From JAPUDQ01 sp049644865 (GTDB taxonomy: Bacteria; Patescibacteriota; Saccharimonadia; Saccharimonadales; Saccharimonadaceae), in contig JBARSV010000038.1 in the NCBI GenBank assembly GCA_049644865.1, positions 1-54,203 on the forward strand: a stretch of DNA of 54,203 bases, written 5' to 3'. Under the pieces are notes generated by a model. The model saw only the letters and a list, made by a program, of their open reading frames with translations, ran no database searches and was not told the origin of the DNA. Within the stretch, counting starts at the first letter, position 1. Each line of letters starts with the position of its first letter. A program made the translations under genes and the position numbers. This document shows, piece after piece, positions 22,222-30,388 of the stretch.

Positions 22222-23751
22222 ATGGCGACATTGAAAGAATTGCGCGAGGAGCGCTTACGAAAACTTGAGGACCTAAAAAAGCTCGGCGTCAATCCGTATC
22301 CGGCTGATGCTCATCGTACGCATGATATCGAGATGATTCATCGCCAATTTGCTGAGTTGGAGGGGCAGACGGTGACGGTCGTCGGGCGGATCACGTCGAT
22401 ACGTAAATTTGGCAAGTTGGCATTTATCGTGATCAGAGACGCGACGGATAGTTCGCTACAGCTCTTTATCCGCCAAGAAGATACGGCAATGCCAACAGAT
22501 CGAAGCAAGAGTCAATTATCGCTCCCAGGTGAAATTGGTCTACTCGACTCAGGTGACTTTATCGAAGCAAGTGGCGACGTCATGCGCACGCAAACCGGTG
22601 AAGAGTCGGTGCAGGTGCGTGAGTTTCGCTTGCTGAGCAAGAGTCTTCGGCCGATGCCGACTGCTCAAGAAGGCTTCACGAACAAAGAAGAGCGACTGCG
22701 TCGACGCTATGTCGATATGAATGTGAATCTCGATGTCCGCCAGCGGTTTATGCGTCGCAGTACGTTTTGGCGGGCGACGCGTGAGTTTTTGCAAGGCGAA
22801 GGGTTTGTCGAGGTCAACAACGCTGTGCTCGAAAACACCGCTGGTGGGGCCGATGCCAATCCATTTGTGACACATATGGACGCGCTTGACCAGGATTTTT
22901 ACTTGCGTATCAGCCACGAATTGCCGCTCAAGCGATTGCTTGTCGCCGGTTTTGAAAAAGTCTTCGACATCGGTCCGCGCTTTCGTAACGAGAACTACAC
23001 CGAGGAGCATCTGCCTGAGCACAATGCCATGGAGTGGTACTGGGCCTATGCTGACTGGGAAATGGGCATGGAGCTGACCGAGCGAATGATCCGCACGATT
23101 TGTGATCGGACATGGGGTAGGCGTGAGTTTACACTGGCCGATGGTCAGGCAGTGAATTTTGGTGCTGACGGTGAGCATTGGCCACGGATTAGCTTTGTCG
23201 ACGTGCTGCGCGAACAGTACGGTATCGACGTGTTTGAGTCGAGCATGGAGGATATACAGGCAAAACTGCGCGAGCACAAACTCGAGGTGGAGAAGGCCGA
23301 CAATCGCATCCGCAGCCTCGACAAACTCTGGAAAAACTACCGCAAGACGCTGGCTGGTCCGGCTTTTCTCGTCGACATACCTGTCTTTATGCAACCGCTT
23401 GCCAAGGTGCAGCGCGGTAACGACAAGCTGACTGAGCAGTTCAATCTCGTCTTTGGCGGCTCGGAGATGTGCAAAGCCTTCAGTGAACTCAACGACCCAG
23501 TTGACCAGCTCGGACGTTTTAAGGAGCAGCAGAGTCTGCGCGACGCCGGTGATGATGAGGCGCAGATGCTCGATATCGACTATGTCGAAGCACTCGAGTA
23601 CGGTATGCCGCCGGCCTGTGGTCTCGGTTTTAGCGAGCGCATCTTTTGGTCGCTCGAAGGCGTCACCGCCCGCGAAGGCGTGCCGTTCCCCCAACTCCGC
23701 CGTGAGGTGGACGAGGTGACGAAGGGGATATATCCAGAATTGAAACTGTAG
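22222..23751 (+). CDS. lysS: Lysyl-tRNA synthetase, class II
   Basis: The 509-aa enzyme has an OB-fold anticodon-binding domain (about 50-150; VTVVGRITSIRKFGKLAF) and a class II catalytic core with motif 2 around FDIGPRFRNENYTEEHLPEH and motif 3 GLGFSERIFW near the C-terminus. It charges tRNA(Lys). The start has no ribosome site and lies 10 nt after a -10 box. The AT-rich gene at 23752 begins at the base after its stop. Confidence 0.96.
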   Translation: MATLKELREERLRKLEDLKKLGVNPYPADAHRTHDIEMIHRQFAELEGQTVTVVGRITSIRKFGKLAFIVIRDATDSSLQLFIRQEDTAMPTDRSKSQLSLPGEIGLLDSGDFIEASGDVMRTQTGEESVQVREFRLLSKSLRPMPTAQEGFTNKEERLRRRYVDMNVNLDVRQRFMRRSTFWRATREFLQGEGFVEVNNAVLENTAGGADANPFVTHMDALDQDFYLRISHELPLKRLLVAGFEKVFDIGPRFRNENYTEEHLPEHNAMEWYWAYADWEMGMELTERMIRTICDRTWGRREFTLADGQAVNFGADGEHWPRISFVDVLREQYGIDVFESSMEDIQAKLREHKLEVEKADNRIRSLDKLWKNYRKTLAGPAFLVDIPVFMQPLAKVQRGNDKLTEQFNLVFGGSEMCKAFSELNDPVDQLGRFKEQQSLRDAGDDEAQMLDIDYVEALEYGMPPACGLGFSERIFWSLEGVTAREGVPFPQLRREVDEVTKGIYPELKL

Positions 23752-24492
23752 ATGGGTAGATACTTAGACAATTTCGATTACTTGTGTGATGAAATTGAAG
23801 GTATATTTCGCGTACCAAATATTTTGAGAGATGCATTTATAAACTTAATCAGAAATGACGAAGTAGAATTAAAGAAAAGTGTATATGCGAAAGACTTGAA
23901 AGAAAATGCAGTTAAAATATTTGAGAATATATCAGACAGTAGCATCTCAACTTCGTACAAAGATGCATACAGGATATTGTACGAGAATGGTTTAATTCTA
24001 CTCATTTCTAGCTCTGAAATGATTCTTAGAGATATATACGATGAACTTTTCATCACTAATTTCGACAAAATTAAAATGATTCAAGACATGGAGCTAAAAG
24101 TATCAGATTTGAATTTTGAAGATGATAAAGTGACAAGAGATGAAATTATAGAATTGATGAAAAAGAAGAAGTATGAAGATAAGAATCCATCTACAAGGTT
24201 ATATTTTGAAAATATTCTTGCAATTCAAAATCAGTTTCGACAGTTGGGGGTCACTATAGATTTAAACAAAGATACAACCGACAAATTGCACTTGTATTAT
24301 CAAATTCGCCATATACTCATTCACCAAATGGGAAAGATAGATAAGATTTTTCTCGATAATCTAAGACCGATAAAAATTGATGTTTCAGAATATAGAATTG
24401 ACGAAAGAATACAGGTTGATGAATTTAAATATAACGATTGTAAGAAATACCTGAGAGAGTTAATAGGTATCTTAGAACAAAATCGTAATTGA
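23752..24492 (+). CDS. HEPN-type protein, probably acquired by transfer
   Basis: The 246-aa protein is mostly helical and strongly AT-rich, with many AAA, ATA and TTA codons unlike its neighbours; I infer horizontal transfer. Near the C-terminus QIRHILIHQMGKID (184-197) contains R186-x4-H191, the Rx4-6H signature of HEPN ribonucleases, in the RH-x-hhH context known from several HEPN families linked to defence and toxin systems. No partner antitoxin is adjacent. Its ATG follows the lysS TAG directly, so it may be translated by reinitiation. HEPN membership is a motif-based inference. Confidence 0.55.
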   Translation: MGRYLDNFDYLCDEIEGIFRVPNILRDAFINLIRNDEVELKKSVYAKDLKENAVKIFENISDSSISTSYKDAYRILYENGLILLISSSEMILRDIYDELFITNFDKIKMIQDMELKVSDLNFEDDKVTRDEIIELMKKKKYEDKNPSTRLYFENILAIQNQFRQLGVTIDLNKDTTDKLHLYYQIRHILIHQMGKIDKIFLDNLRPIKIDVSEYRIDERIQVDEFKYNDCKKYLRELIGILEQNRN

Positions 24493-24529
24493 CTTGTTAA
24501 TAAATTTATAAATTCTACACTTAGGGCAC

Positions 24530-24952
24530 ATGAGAAAATATGTCGCTCAAGAAGACTCGATGGGCTGTGGTGTAGCGTGTGTCGCGAATCGGTTAGGGAT
24601 ATCGTATGCGGATGCGCTCGAACTCTTCGATGAGCCGGAACGCGCGGGAACTATCGGCTACGCATGCAGATACATAGTCACTGCTCTCCAGCGAGGCGGG
24701 GTTGAGGCGCGGCTGCATCATATCAAACGTGTTGATCGCGCACTGGTAGTGACCGGTGGGCTGCCGCTGCCAAACGGTGCAATCGTACTACTCGAGAAGT
24801 CTGCAGTGTATCCGTACCAGCATTATTTATTGAAGGTAAACAAAGGCTGGTGTGATCCGTGGATAAATATGCACGAAAACAGTAATATTATTCATGCTGA
24901 GTCCGGCGTGCGACGCGAACTGCCAGGCAAACCGTATTATGCAGTGTATTAG
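24530..24952 (+). CDS. C39-like cysteine peptidase domain protein
   Basis: The 140-aa protein consists almost only of a peptidase C39-like domain. Q7-EDSMG-C13-G forms the oxyanion Gln and catalytic Cys motif (QxxxxxCG), H98 lies in YQHYLLKVN, and D109 in CDPW completes the triad. C39 domains usually cut double-Gly leader peptides in bacteriocin exporters; here no ABC module is attached. No signal peptide is seen, so it would act in the cytoplasm or be exported another way. Upstream is the HEPN gene, downstream a large inverted repeat. Confidence 0.7.
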   Translation: MRKYVAQEDSMGCGVACVANRLGISYADALELFDEPERAGTIGYACRYIVTALQRGGVEARLHHIKRVDRALVVTGGLPLPNGAIVLLEKSAVYPYQHYLLKVNKGWCDPWINMHENSNIIHAESGVRRELPGKPYYAVY

Positions 24953-24977
24953 ATCTCGTTCTCTATCTGATCAACTA

Positions 24978-25015
24978 TTATGGAAAAAATGATCACGTGA
25001 TTATTTTTTCCATAA
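24978..25015. terminator. Large inverted repeat, likely bidirectional terminator
   Basis: A 38-bp near-perfect palindrome: TTATGGAAAAAAT on the left, ATTTTTTCCATAA on the right (one G-T pair inside), centred on CACGTG. The long A and T runs in the stem would end transcripts in either direction. The centre TCACGTGA equals the parS core, but the flanks do not match. The rest of 25016-25127 holds nothing else I can identify. Confidence 0.6.
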
Positions 25016-25124
25016 TTTATTGTAGGTAGGTAAGGGTACGGGCAAGGCGCAAGGACGAATTGGGCGTATAAAGTAACGAGTGCATGATGAAAATAGGCGC
25101 ATGAAGGAAGATGGTGCGACGAAG

Positions 25125-25133
25125 TGATACAAT
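25125..25133 (+). promoter_or_regulatory. Extended -10 promoter, leaderless start
   Basis: TGA-TACAAT at 25125-25133; the ATG at 25144 is 10 nt downstream. This decides the start: the in-frame ATG at 25111 lies upstream of the promoter. Confidence 0.6.
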
Positions 25134-25143
25134 TGAACACAAC

Positions 25144-26910
25144 ATGAAGACAGTAGCAAGACTGATCATACTGGTGATGGCGGTGATGGCAGTTGGGGGT
25201 GGCTCGATAGTTCATGCTGCGACGACTGACGATTTTACCATCACAAGTTTCCGAGTCGAGATGACGTTGGGTCGCGATGGTGACAACCGTTCGACACTGC
25301 GGACGGTCGAGACGATCACGGCTGAATTTCCCGAAATTGATCAAAATCACGGGCTGGAGCGGGTATTTGTGCGCGACTATAATGATCATCCGACTCACAT
25401 CACCGTGACGTCGGTAGCCGACCAAAATGGTCAGGAGTTGCCGTACCATTGGCAAGATGACGCACTCCGGATCGGCGAGAAAGATACTTATGTGCATGGT
25501 TCGCAGACCTATGTCATCACCTATACACAGCGAGATGTGACGCGTTTTTACGCCGATACGGACAGAGACGAATTTTATTGGGACGTCATAGGGACAAACT
25601 GGCAAGTACCGATTGCAAGCGCCAGCGTAGCCCTCACGCTCGATCAGTCGATCGCTGGTGCGCATAGCAACGAAGCCCAGTGCTACGCAGGAATATCGGG
25701 CGATACGACGTCATGTGATATCGCTATCGACACGACTGCGGTTCCGGTGACGTACCGAGCATCAGCGGACAACCTTGGCAGCGGCCGTGGGATGACGGTG
25801 GCACTGGGTTTTGCTAAAGGAACCTTTGCTGAATACAAACCATCATTGTTGTATCAGGTGTTTTTAGTATGGAACGTAGTGCAGCAGGCATCGATTGCTC
25901 TTGGTGTAGCTCTGGTGGGGTGGCTCATCGTAAAATGGAGTGCGTTGACTAGCCGTCGGAAAGAAATTGGCACAATCGTTCCGGAATACTTACCGCCAAA
26001 AAACGTCAGCGTGACTACATCGGCTCGGGTTGGCGGTTATCGCAATGCAGTCATGACAGCACAATTATTGGATCTAGCGGTGAGGCATTATATCAAGATC
26101 TATGAGGTTAAAGAAAAGACACTGTTTAGACCAGCTGAATACGAGATCGAGATTGTCAAATTAATCGATGATCTCAAATGGGAAGAAAAAGAAATCTTGA
26201 TAGATACATTTGGCGAATCTCCGACAAGTATTGGTCAAAGAATAAACCTCAAAACTCTTAAGAACAACACAGCCTACTATTGGCGGACGCTAAATAATGA
26301 TACTGACCTCGATAAACTCATCAAAGGTGAGTACGGCCTTAAGTCTGAAGACGAGACGATAAAAAAATGGTTGCGACGTGTCGCAAAAATCATCCTTGTC
26401 ATCGCGGTTGTGCTGTTGTCATTTGGGCTGGCGATTGCGGCGTTTGTGGCGTTTATCATGTCGCTGATCGTCATACGACTGACCGACGACGGTCTGGCGC
26501 TGACGCGCTACCTAAAGGGTCTCAAGATGTATATCGGTGTAGCCGAGGCTGAGCGGCTGAAGATGCTGCAAAGTCCGGAAGGGGCAGAGAAGATTGCATC
26601 GGTTGCAAAGGGAACCGATCAGGCCCAGCTCATCAAGCTTTATGAGCGAGTCCTGCCCTATGCCGTGCTGTTTGGGCAGGAGAAGCAATGGAACAAACAA
26701 CTCGGCTCGTACTACGAAACAAGCGGTATACAGCCTGACTGGTATGTCGGACGTACGGGTGCATTTAACGCGGCGGCGTTTTCATCTGGTATGAGTGGTT
26801 TGTCGTCGGCCAGCAACAGCGTGTCATCGGCCAGTTCATCATCTGGTGGCTCGTCGGGTGGCGGCTCATCTGGCGGGGGCGGAGGCGGCGGAGGCGGTGG
26901 GGGCTGGTAA
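25144..26910 (+). CDS. DUF2207 family membrane protein
   Basis: The 588-aa protein has a signal peptide (1-26, ending VHAATT), an extracytoplasmic beta-rich domain (about 30-230), a TM helix (about 240-262), a cytoplasmic region, a second hydrophobic pair (about 415-450) and a tail of Ser then Gly repeats ending in GGGGW. This is the layout of the DUF2207 family of predicted membrane proteins, whose function is unknown. The glycine-rich tail is typical of the family. The ydjM-like gene overlaps its stop by 1 nt. Confidence 0.88.
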   Translation: MKTVARLIILVMAVMAVGGGSIVHAATTDDFTITSFRVEMTLGRDGDNRSTLRTVETITAEFPEIDQNHGLERVFVRDYNDHPTHITVTSVADQNGQELPYHWQDDALRIGEKDTYVHGSQTYVITYTQRDVTRFYADTDRDEFYWDVIGTNWQVPIASASVALTLDQSIAGAHSNEAQCYAGISGDTTSCDIAIDTTAVPVTYRASADNLGSGRGMTVALGFAKGTFAEYKPSLLYQVFLVWNVVQQASIALGVALVGWLIVKWSALTSRRKEIGTIVPEYLPPKNVSVTTSARVGGYRNAVMTAQLLDLAVRHYIKIYEVKEKTLFRPAEYEIEIVKLIDDLKWEEKEILIDTFGESPTSIGQRINLKTLKNNTAYYWRTLNNDTDLDKLIKGEYGLKSEDETIKKWLRRVAKIILVIAVVLLSFGLAIAAFVAFIMSLIVIRLTDDGLALTRYLKGLKMYIGVAEAERLKMLQSPEGAEKIASVAKGTDQAQLIKLYERVLPYAVLFGQEKQWNKQLGSYYETSGIQPDWYVGRTGAFNAAAFSSGMSGLSSASNSVSSASSSSGGSSGGGSSGGGGGGGGGGGW

Positions 26911-27407
26911 TGGCGAATTATCGGGGGCATGTGGCGGGGGGAGTGGCAGCAGGTCTGGTGTATGCTGGGGCGCTCATGTTTGTGCCTGTCGCGCAGCTCG
27001 CAGAGTACGCGGGACTATTGCACAATTGGCAGGCGCTGGCTGCGGTTTTCGTGATCGCACAGCTGTTTGCGCTGTTTCCCGATGTCGATACCAACAGCAA
27101 AGCTCAAGATATATTTTTTTGGATCGTGTTTCCGCTGGACGTACTGCTCATATGGAACGGAGCATGGCAAGCTGCTGCGTACCTCGGGATCATTGCCATG
27201 TTGCCGATCGTCACACATCACCGCGGCTGGACTCATAGCAAATGGGCTATGATACTCGTGCCGTTGCCGATCATCCTCGTCCCGTACCTCGCCAACGAAA
27301 AAGTGCTTGCGATCAGTCTCGTATACTACGGCGCAGCGGTGGTAGGGTATTTCTCCCATCTACTGCTCGATGGTCTGATCTGGAAACGATTTCGGATAAA
27401 AACCTAA
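26910..27407 (+). CDS. YdjM-like membrane-bound metal-dependent hydrolase
   Basis: The 165-aa protein has about four TM helices. Conserved polar motifs are RGHVAGG near the N-terminus, FPDVDTNSK (about 56-64), HHRGWTHSKW (about 103-112) and FSHLLLDGL (about 148-156), as in the YdjM/DUF457 family of predicted metal-dependent hydrolases. ATG overlaps the TAA of the DUF2207 gene (TAATG), so translation is coupled. The substrate is unknown. Confidence 0.85.
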   Translation: MANYRGHVAGGVAAGLVYAGALMFVPVAQLAEYAGLLHNWQALAAVFVIAQLFALFPDVDTNSKAQDIFFWIVFPLDVLLIWNGAWQAAAYLGIIAMLPIVTHHRGWTHSKWAMILVPLPIILVPYLANEKVLAISLVYYGAAVVGYFSHLLLDGLIWKRFRIKT

Positions 27408-27444
27408 TCTCCTATATAGCCTCCAATTTCGCAATAAAATGCTC

Positions 27445-27473
27445 TTGACAACAATAAGTACCTTGTATAACAT
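27445..27473 (+). promoter_or_regulatory. Promoter of the PadR-PspC operon
   Basis: TTGACA (27445-27450), 17-bp spacer, TAACAT (27468-27473); the ATG is at 27480. ACAA-N8-TTGT (27451-27466) lies within the spacer and is a candidate PadR operator. Confidence 0.5.
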
Positions 27474-27479
27474 AGAACT

Positions 27480-27830
27480 ATGACAGATGAAGATAAGAAG
27501 ATCGATAGCGAAGGTTACGCTGAGAATCTTGCAGTCCAACTGCGCAAAGGATTTTTGGCGTACTGTGTGCTCAAGGTCTGCTCACACGAGCCGGTTTACA
27601 CCAGCGATATCATTCGCAAACTCCGCGATGCTGAGTTGGTGGTGGTTGAAGGTACGATATATCCGCTGCTTAGTCGGTTGCAGCGTGACGGTTTATTGCG
27701 TCATGAGTGGCGTGAGAGTGAGCAAGGTCCGCCTCGTAAATATTACGAAGTGACTGAGGCTGGTCGTGAGGTCGCCAAAATGACTTCGCGCAAGATAGCA
27801 AAACTAAATACAACGTTGGCTAAATTATAA
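27480..27830 (+). CDS. PadR family transcriptional regulator
   Basis: The 116-aa winged-helix repressor contains the PadR core: LRKGFLAYCVLKV, YTSDIIRKLRDAEL, GTIYPLLSRLQRDGLL and GPPRKYYEVTEAGREV (about 22-98). It is followed 8 nt later by a PspC-domain gene, a pairing common in Gram-positive bacteria and Patescibacteria, where the regulator responds to envelope stress. The start lies 6 nt after the -10, so the message is probably leaderless. Confidence 0.92.
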   Translation: MTDEDKKIDSEGYAENLAVQLRKGFLAYCVLKVCSHEPVYTSDIIRKLRDAELVVVEGTIYPLLSRLQRDGLLRHEWRESEQGPPRKYYEVTEAGREVAKMTSRKIAKLNTTLAKL

Positions 27831-27838
27831 GGAGACAT

Positions 27839-28738
27839 ATGAAAGAAATTACTCGTATCCACCTCGCGAAAGTTGCGTACGACATAGAGTTAGATGCCAA
27901 GCACGAGCTTGAAAAATACCTAAACGCGCTCAGTAAACACACCGACGAAGAAGTTATGGCTGATATTGAGTCGCGCATTGTAGAACTCCTGGCCGAGCGA
28001 GGTGTTACAGCTGGTGGGGTAGTGACAAGCGATGATGTCGCTGATATCCGTATGCATCTCGGCGAGCCGAAGGATTTTGTCGACGGTGACACTGACGAGT
28101 CAGTATCGGCTGCATCCGATGACGAAACGCTCCGCGATCGACGGCTGTACCGCGATATGGACAATGCCTTGCTTGGTGGGGTGCTGAGTGGTATAGCAGT
28201 TTACTTCAGAATCGACCCCGTGATAGTTCGCGTGATCTTTGTGGTGATAGCAGTCGGTTCGTTTGGCTGGGCGCTACTCGTTTACGGGCTGCTATGGTTC
28301 CTGATACCACCTGCCGAAACAGCAGGACAAAAACTACAGCTACGCGGCAAGCCGATTACGGCAAGTACAATCCGCGAATTTAGTGAGCGAGAGTTTACCA
28401 ATGAACGGTTACAGACAATACGGAACTTTCTCAGTATCTGCGCTGGGATCGGCGCGGCGGCGGCGGCGATATGTGCGGTCTTCATGGCTATAGTTCTGAT
28501 TGGCCAGGCGACACTAAGTGGTGATATATGGTATGACAATCCCCTCGTCATTAGTCTACTGATACTTGGCGCTACGTTTGCAAGCTGGATGTTCGTTGTC
28601 ATGTCTGGTATGTTTTTTCGCCAAAAATTTACCGCCCAAGAAGCAAACAAGATTGCTATACTTTTTGTACTGACGCTACTCTCAGGTGGCGGGGTCGTCG
28701 TTTGGCGTATTGTTAGTGACGGCATGATCATCTACTAA
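27839..28738 (+). CDS. PspC domain membrane protein
   Basis: The 299-aa protein has an N-terminal helical segment (1-75; ELEKYLNALSKHTDEEVMAD, similar to HAAS/DUF1700-type adaptor regions), a PspC domain (about 100-160; LYRDMDNALLGGVLSGIAVY then a long TM helix ending LLWFLIPP) and three more TM helices (about 200-225, 238-258, 270-290). PspC proteins sense or buffer membrane stress. AAGGAG lies 5 nt before the ATG. A perfect terminator follows. Confidence 0.9.
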   Translation: MKEITRIHLAKVAYDIELDAKHELEKYLNALSKHTDEEVMADIESRIVELLAERGVTAGGVVTSDDVADIRMHLGEPKDFVDGDTDESVSAASDDETLRDRRLYRDMDNALLGGVLSGIAVYFRIDPVIVRVIFVVIAVGSFGWALLVYGLLWFLIPPAETAGQKLQLRGKPITASTIREFSEREFTNERLQTIRNFLSICAGIGAAAAAICAVFMAIVLIGQATLSGDIWYDNPLVISLLILGATFASWMFVVMSGMFFRQKFTAQEANKIAILFVLTLLSGGGVVVWRIVSDGMIIY

Positions 28739-28743
28739 ACAAT

Positions 28744-28777
28744 CATATAAACCGCCCGAAATCGAGCGGTTTATATG
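28744..28777. terminator. Bidirectional terminator
   Basis: CATATAAACCGC (28744-28755) and GCGGTTTATATG (28766-28777): a perfect 12-bp stem with a 10-nt loop, between the convergent pspC-like and yegP-like genes. Confidence 0.8.
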
Positions 28778-28793
28778 AGTCAGTTGCAAGTCT

Positions 28794-28970
28794 TTATTCG
28801 TCGACTTCAACAATGTCGGCGTCGGCAGCTGCGCGAGCGACGGCTTCGCAGCCGCGCATAGCACCGTCTTTGCTCGCGTACTCTTCGCCAGTTGCGACAA
28901 CTTCACCATTGCCAGCTTTGAGCCGCCAGCGGTAGCCGTTTTTACTTGGGTAGACTTCAAATTTTGCCAT
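28794..28970 (-). CDS. Small YegP-like (DUF1508) protein
   Basis: The 58-aa protein consists of a single DUF1508 repeat: MAKFEVYPSKNGYRWRLKAG then a Gly-rich turn and EEYASKDGAMRGCEAV. YegP-type proteins carry one or two such units; the function is unknown. The frame is open further upstream, but GAGGAGG sits 6 nt before the ATG at 28970, which fixes the start. Confidence 0.85.
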   Translation of the reverse strand: MAKFEVYPSKNGYRWRLKAGNGEVVATGEEYASKDGAMRGCEAVARAAADADIVEVDE

Positions 28971-29068
28971 GATTCCTCCTCGTTTATTACGTGTCATCAT
29001 CAATGATGCGCTTGTTTGTGAGAAATTTCAATTAGGGTGTATGATAGTGCTATAAGCAGGAGAGGTGT

Positions 29069-29236
29069 ATGGACCCAGTTTATGAGTACGATGGACAGAT
29101 GTACGAAAATGTTGAGGATTTTTTACAGGCCCTCGCGCATGAGTACACACATGGCGACGCCGAAAATGTCGTCGATACGCTCGAACAATATGGCTTTACG
29201 CTCAGTGATATAAATGTAAGACCAGAGGGGGTATAA
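29069..29236 (+). CDS. Small acidic protein of 55 aa
   Basis: An ATG at 29069 with AGGAGAGG ribosome site opens a 55-codon frame beginning MDPVYEYDGQMYENVEDFLQ and ending at TAA 29234-29236, immediately before the ATG at 29237. It is very acidic and predicted helical. The good ribosome site and the back-to-back junction with the next gene argue that it is real. I do not recognise a family; an operon with the bactofilin-like gene is likely. Confidence 0.65.
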   Translation: MDPVYEYDGQMYENVEDFLQALAHEYTHGDAENVVDTLEQYGFTLSDINVRPEGV

Positions 29237-30382
29237 ATGGTCAAAAAATCAATTATAGGGTTCGTGGTCGCTTTGCTTGCGGTCGGTGGTTTCTTCGCTA
29301 GCCAGGCAAGCGCGGTTGGGTTGTTTGTGGCAAATGACCAAGGTGACGCTGTGGTAGCAGCTGATAAAACTGTTGATGGCTCAGCTTACTTAGCTGGCAA
29401 GACAGTTTTGGTAGACGGTACAATTCAGGGAGATTTGTTTTGTGCGGGAAGCGATATCATCATCAACGGTACCGTTGAAGGTGATGTGATATGTGCCGGG
29501 AGCAACGTCACGCTCGGCGGCGTGGTGAACGGCGATGTGCGCTTGGCGGGCAGCAATGTCACACTCAAGGGTAGCGTTGGTGGTAGTGCAACGGTCGGCG
29601 GTAGCGCGGTCAATCTTAACAAGGGTGCGATTGTTGCTGGAGACCTAACAGGTGCTGCGTCGACATTGGTAATTGATGGTACTGTCGGGCGCGATATGTT
29701 GGTCGGTGCCGGTGTCGCGACAATTAGTGGCATGGTAGGCCGTGACGTTAACGCTTCGATAGAGACCTTGACGGTTGCGAGCGATGCAAAGATCGGTGGC
29801 AATGTCGTCTATGAGAGTAAATCAGAGAGTGTTATTCCATCTGGTGTAGTGGTTGGCGAAACTCGCTACAGTATGATGAAAGAAGATATAGGTATGTCGG
29901 GTGCGAGCAATCCGTTTATCGCACTACTAGGCGGGGTTGTGGCGCTTATCGTACTAGCTCTTCTCGTGACATTGGTCGTACCAAAATACGTTCACGACGC
30001 AGCAGCAGTGCCATTTAAGACGGTACTTGTGGCGTTTCTAGCTGGTTTTGCCGGAGTCGTGCTGACACCTATGCTGGCCGTACTCCTCATGACGACCATC
30101 GTTGGTATACCTGCCGGGCTAGTTATACTGGTCGCGTGGAGCCTGTTTGTTGCACTTGCGGCTGTCTTCTTTGCGTACTATGTTGGTATGGCCGTCTTGA
30201 GGAAACGAGCAACGAATGCATTGCTCGTGGCCCTAGTCGGATCGGTTGTGCTGGGTGTTGCGCTGGTGATACCAGTGCTTAATGTTCTCGTGTTCCTCGC
30301 CATGATATTTGTCGGCGTTGGTCTACAAGTAATGAATCTGCGACATCAGTTTACGAAGAAGCCGTATACAATTGCAGGTTAA
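29237..30382 (+). CDS. Exported bactofilin-like beta-helix protein with membrane domain
   Basis: The 381-aa protein has a signal peptide (1-26, ASQASA), then a right-handed beta-helix of short repeats (about 45-200) of the type VDGTIQGDLFCAGSDI, as in polymer-forming bactofilins. A membrane domain of four to five TM helices (about 225-370) follows. Cytoplasmic bactofilins lack signal peptides and membrane domains, so this one should display the scaffold outside the cell membrane. A GAGGGGG ribosome site precedes the ATG. It is convergent with the histidine kinase, 6 bp apart. Confidence 0.85.
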   Translation: MVKKSIIGFVVALLAVGGFFASQASAVGLFVANDQGDAVVAADKTVDGSAYLAGKTVLVDGTIQGDLFCAGSDIIINGTVEGDVICAGSNVTLGGVVNGDVRLAGSNVTLKGSVGGSATVGGSAVNLNKGAIVAGDLTGAASTLVIDGTVGRDMLVGAGVATISGMVGRDVNASIETLTVASDAKIGGNVVYESKSESVIPSGVVVGETRYSMMKEDIGMSGASNPFIALLGGVVALIVLALLVTLVVPKYVHDAAAVPFKTVLVAFLAGFAGVVLTPMLAVLLMTTIVGIPAGLVILVAWSLFVALAAVFFAYYVGMAVLRKRATNALLVALVGSVVLGVALVIPVLNVLVFLAMIFVGVGLQVMNLRHQFTKKPYTIAG

Positions 30383-30388
30383 TGGTGT

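Noticed and set aside
22549..23694. A 381-codon open frame on the minus strand
   Set aside because: It lies wholly antisense to lysS, which has a full set of synthetase motifs; the antisense frame has no motif, promoter or ribosome site.
24991..25001. parS site at the centre of the large palindrome
   Set aside because: Only the core TCACGTGA matches; the TGTT and AACA flanks needed for ParB binding are absent.
24949..25665. A 238-codon minus-strand frame
   Set aside because: It begins within the DUF2207 gene on the other strand and crosses the 38-bp inverted repeat; no coding signs.
26790..26910. Assembly error or frameshift at the Gly-rich end of the DUF2207 gene
   Set aside because: Poly-Ser/Gly tails ending in Trp are a usual feature of this family, and the frame closes with a coupled downstream start.
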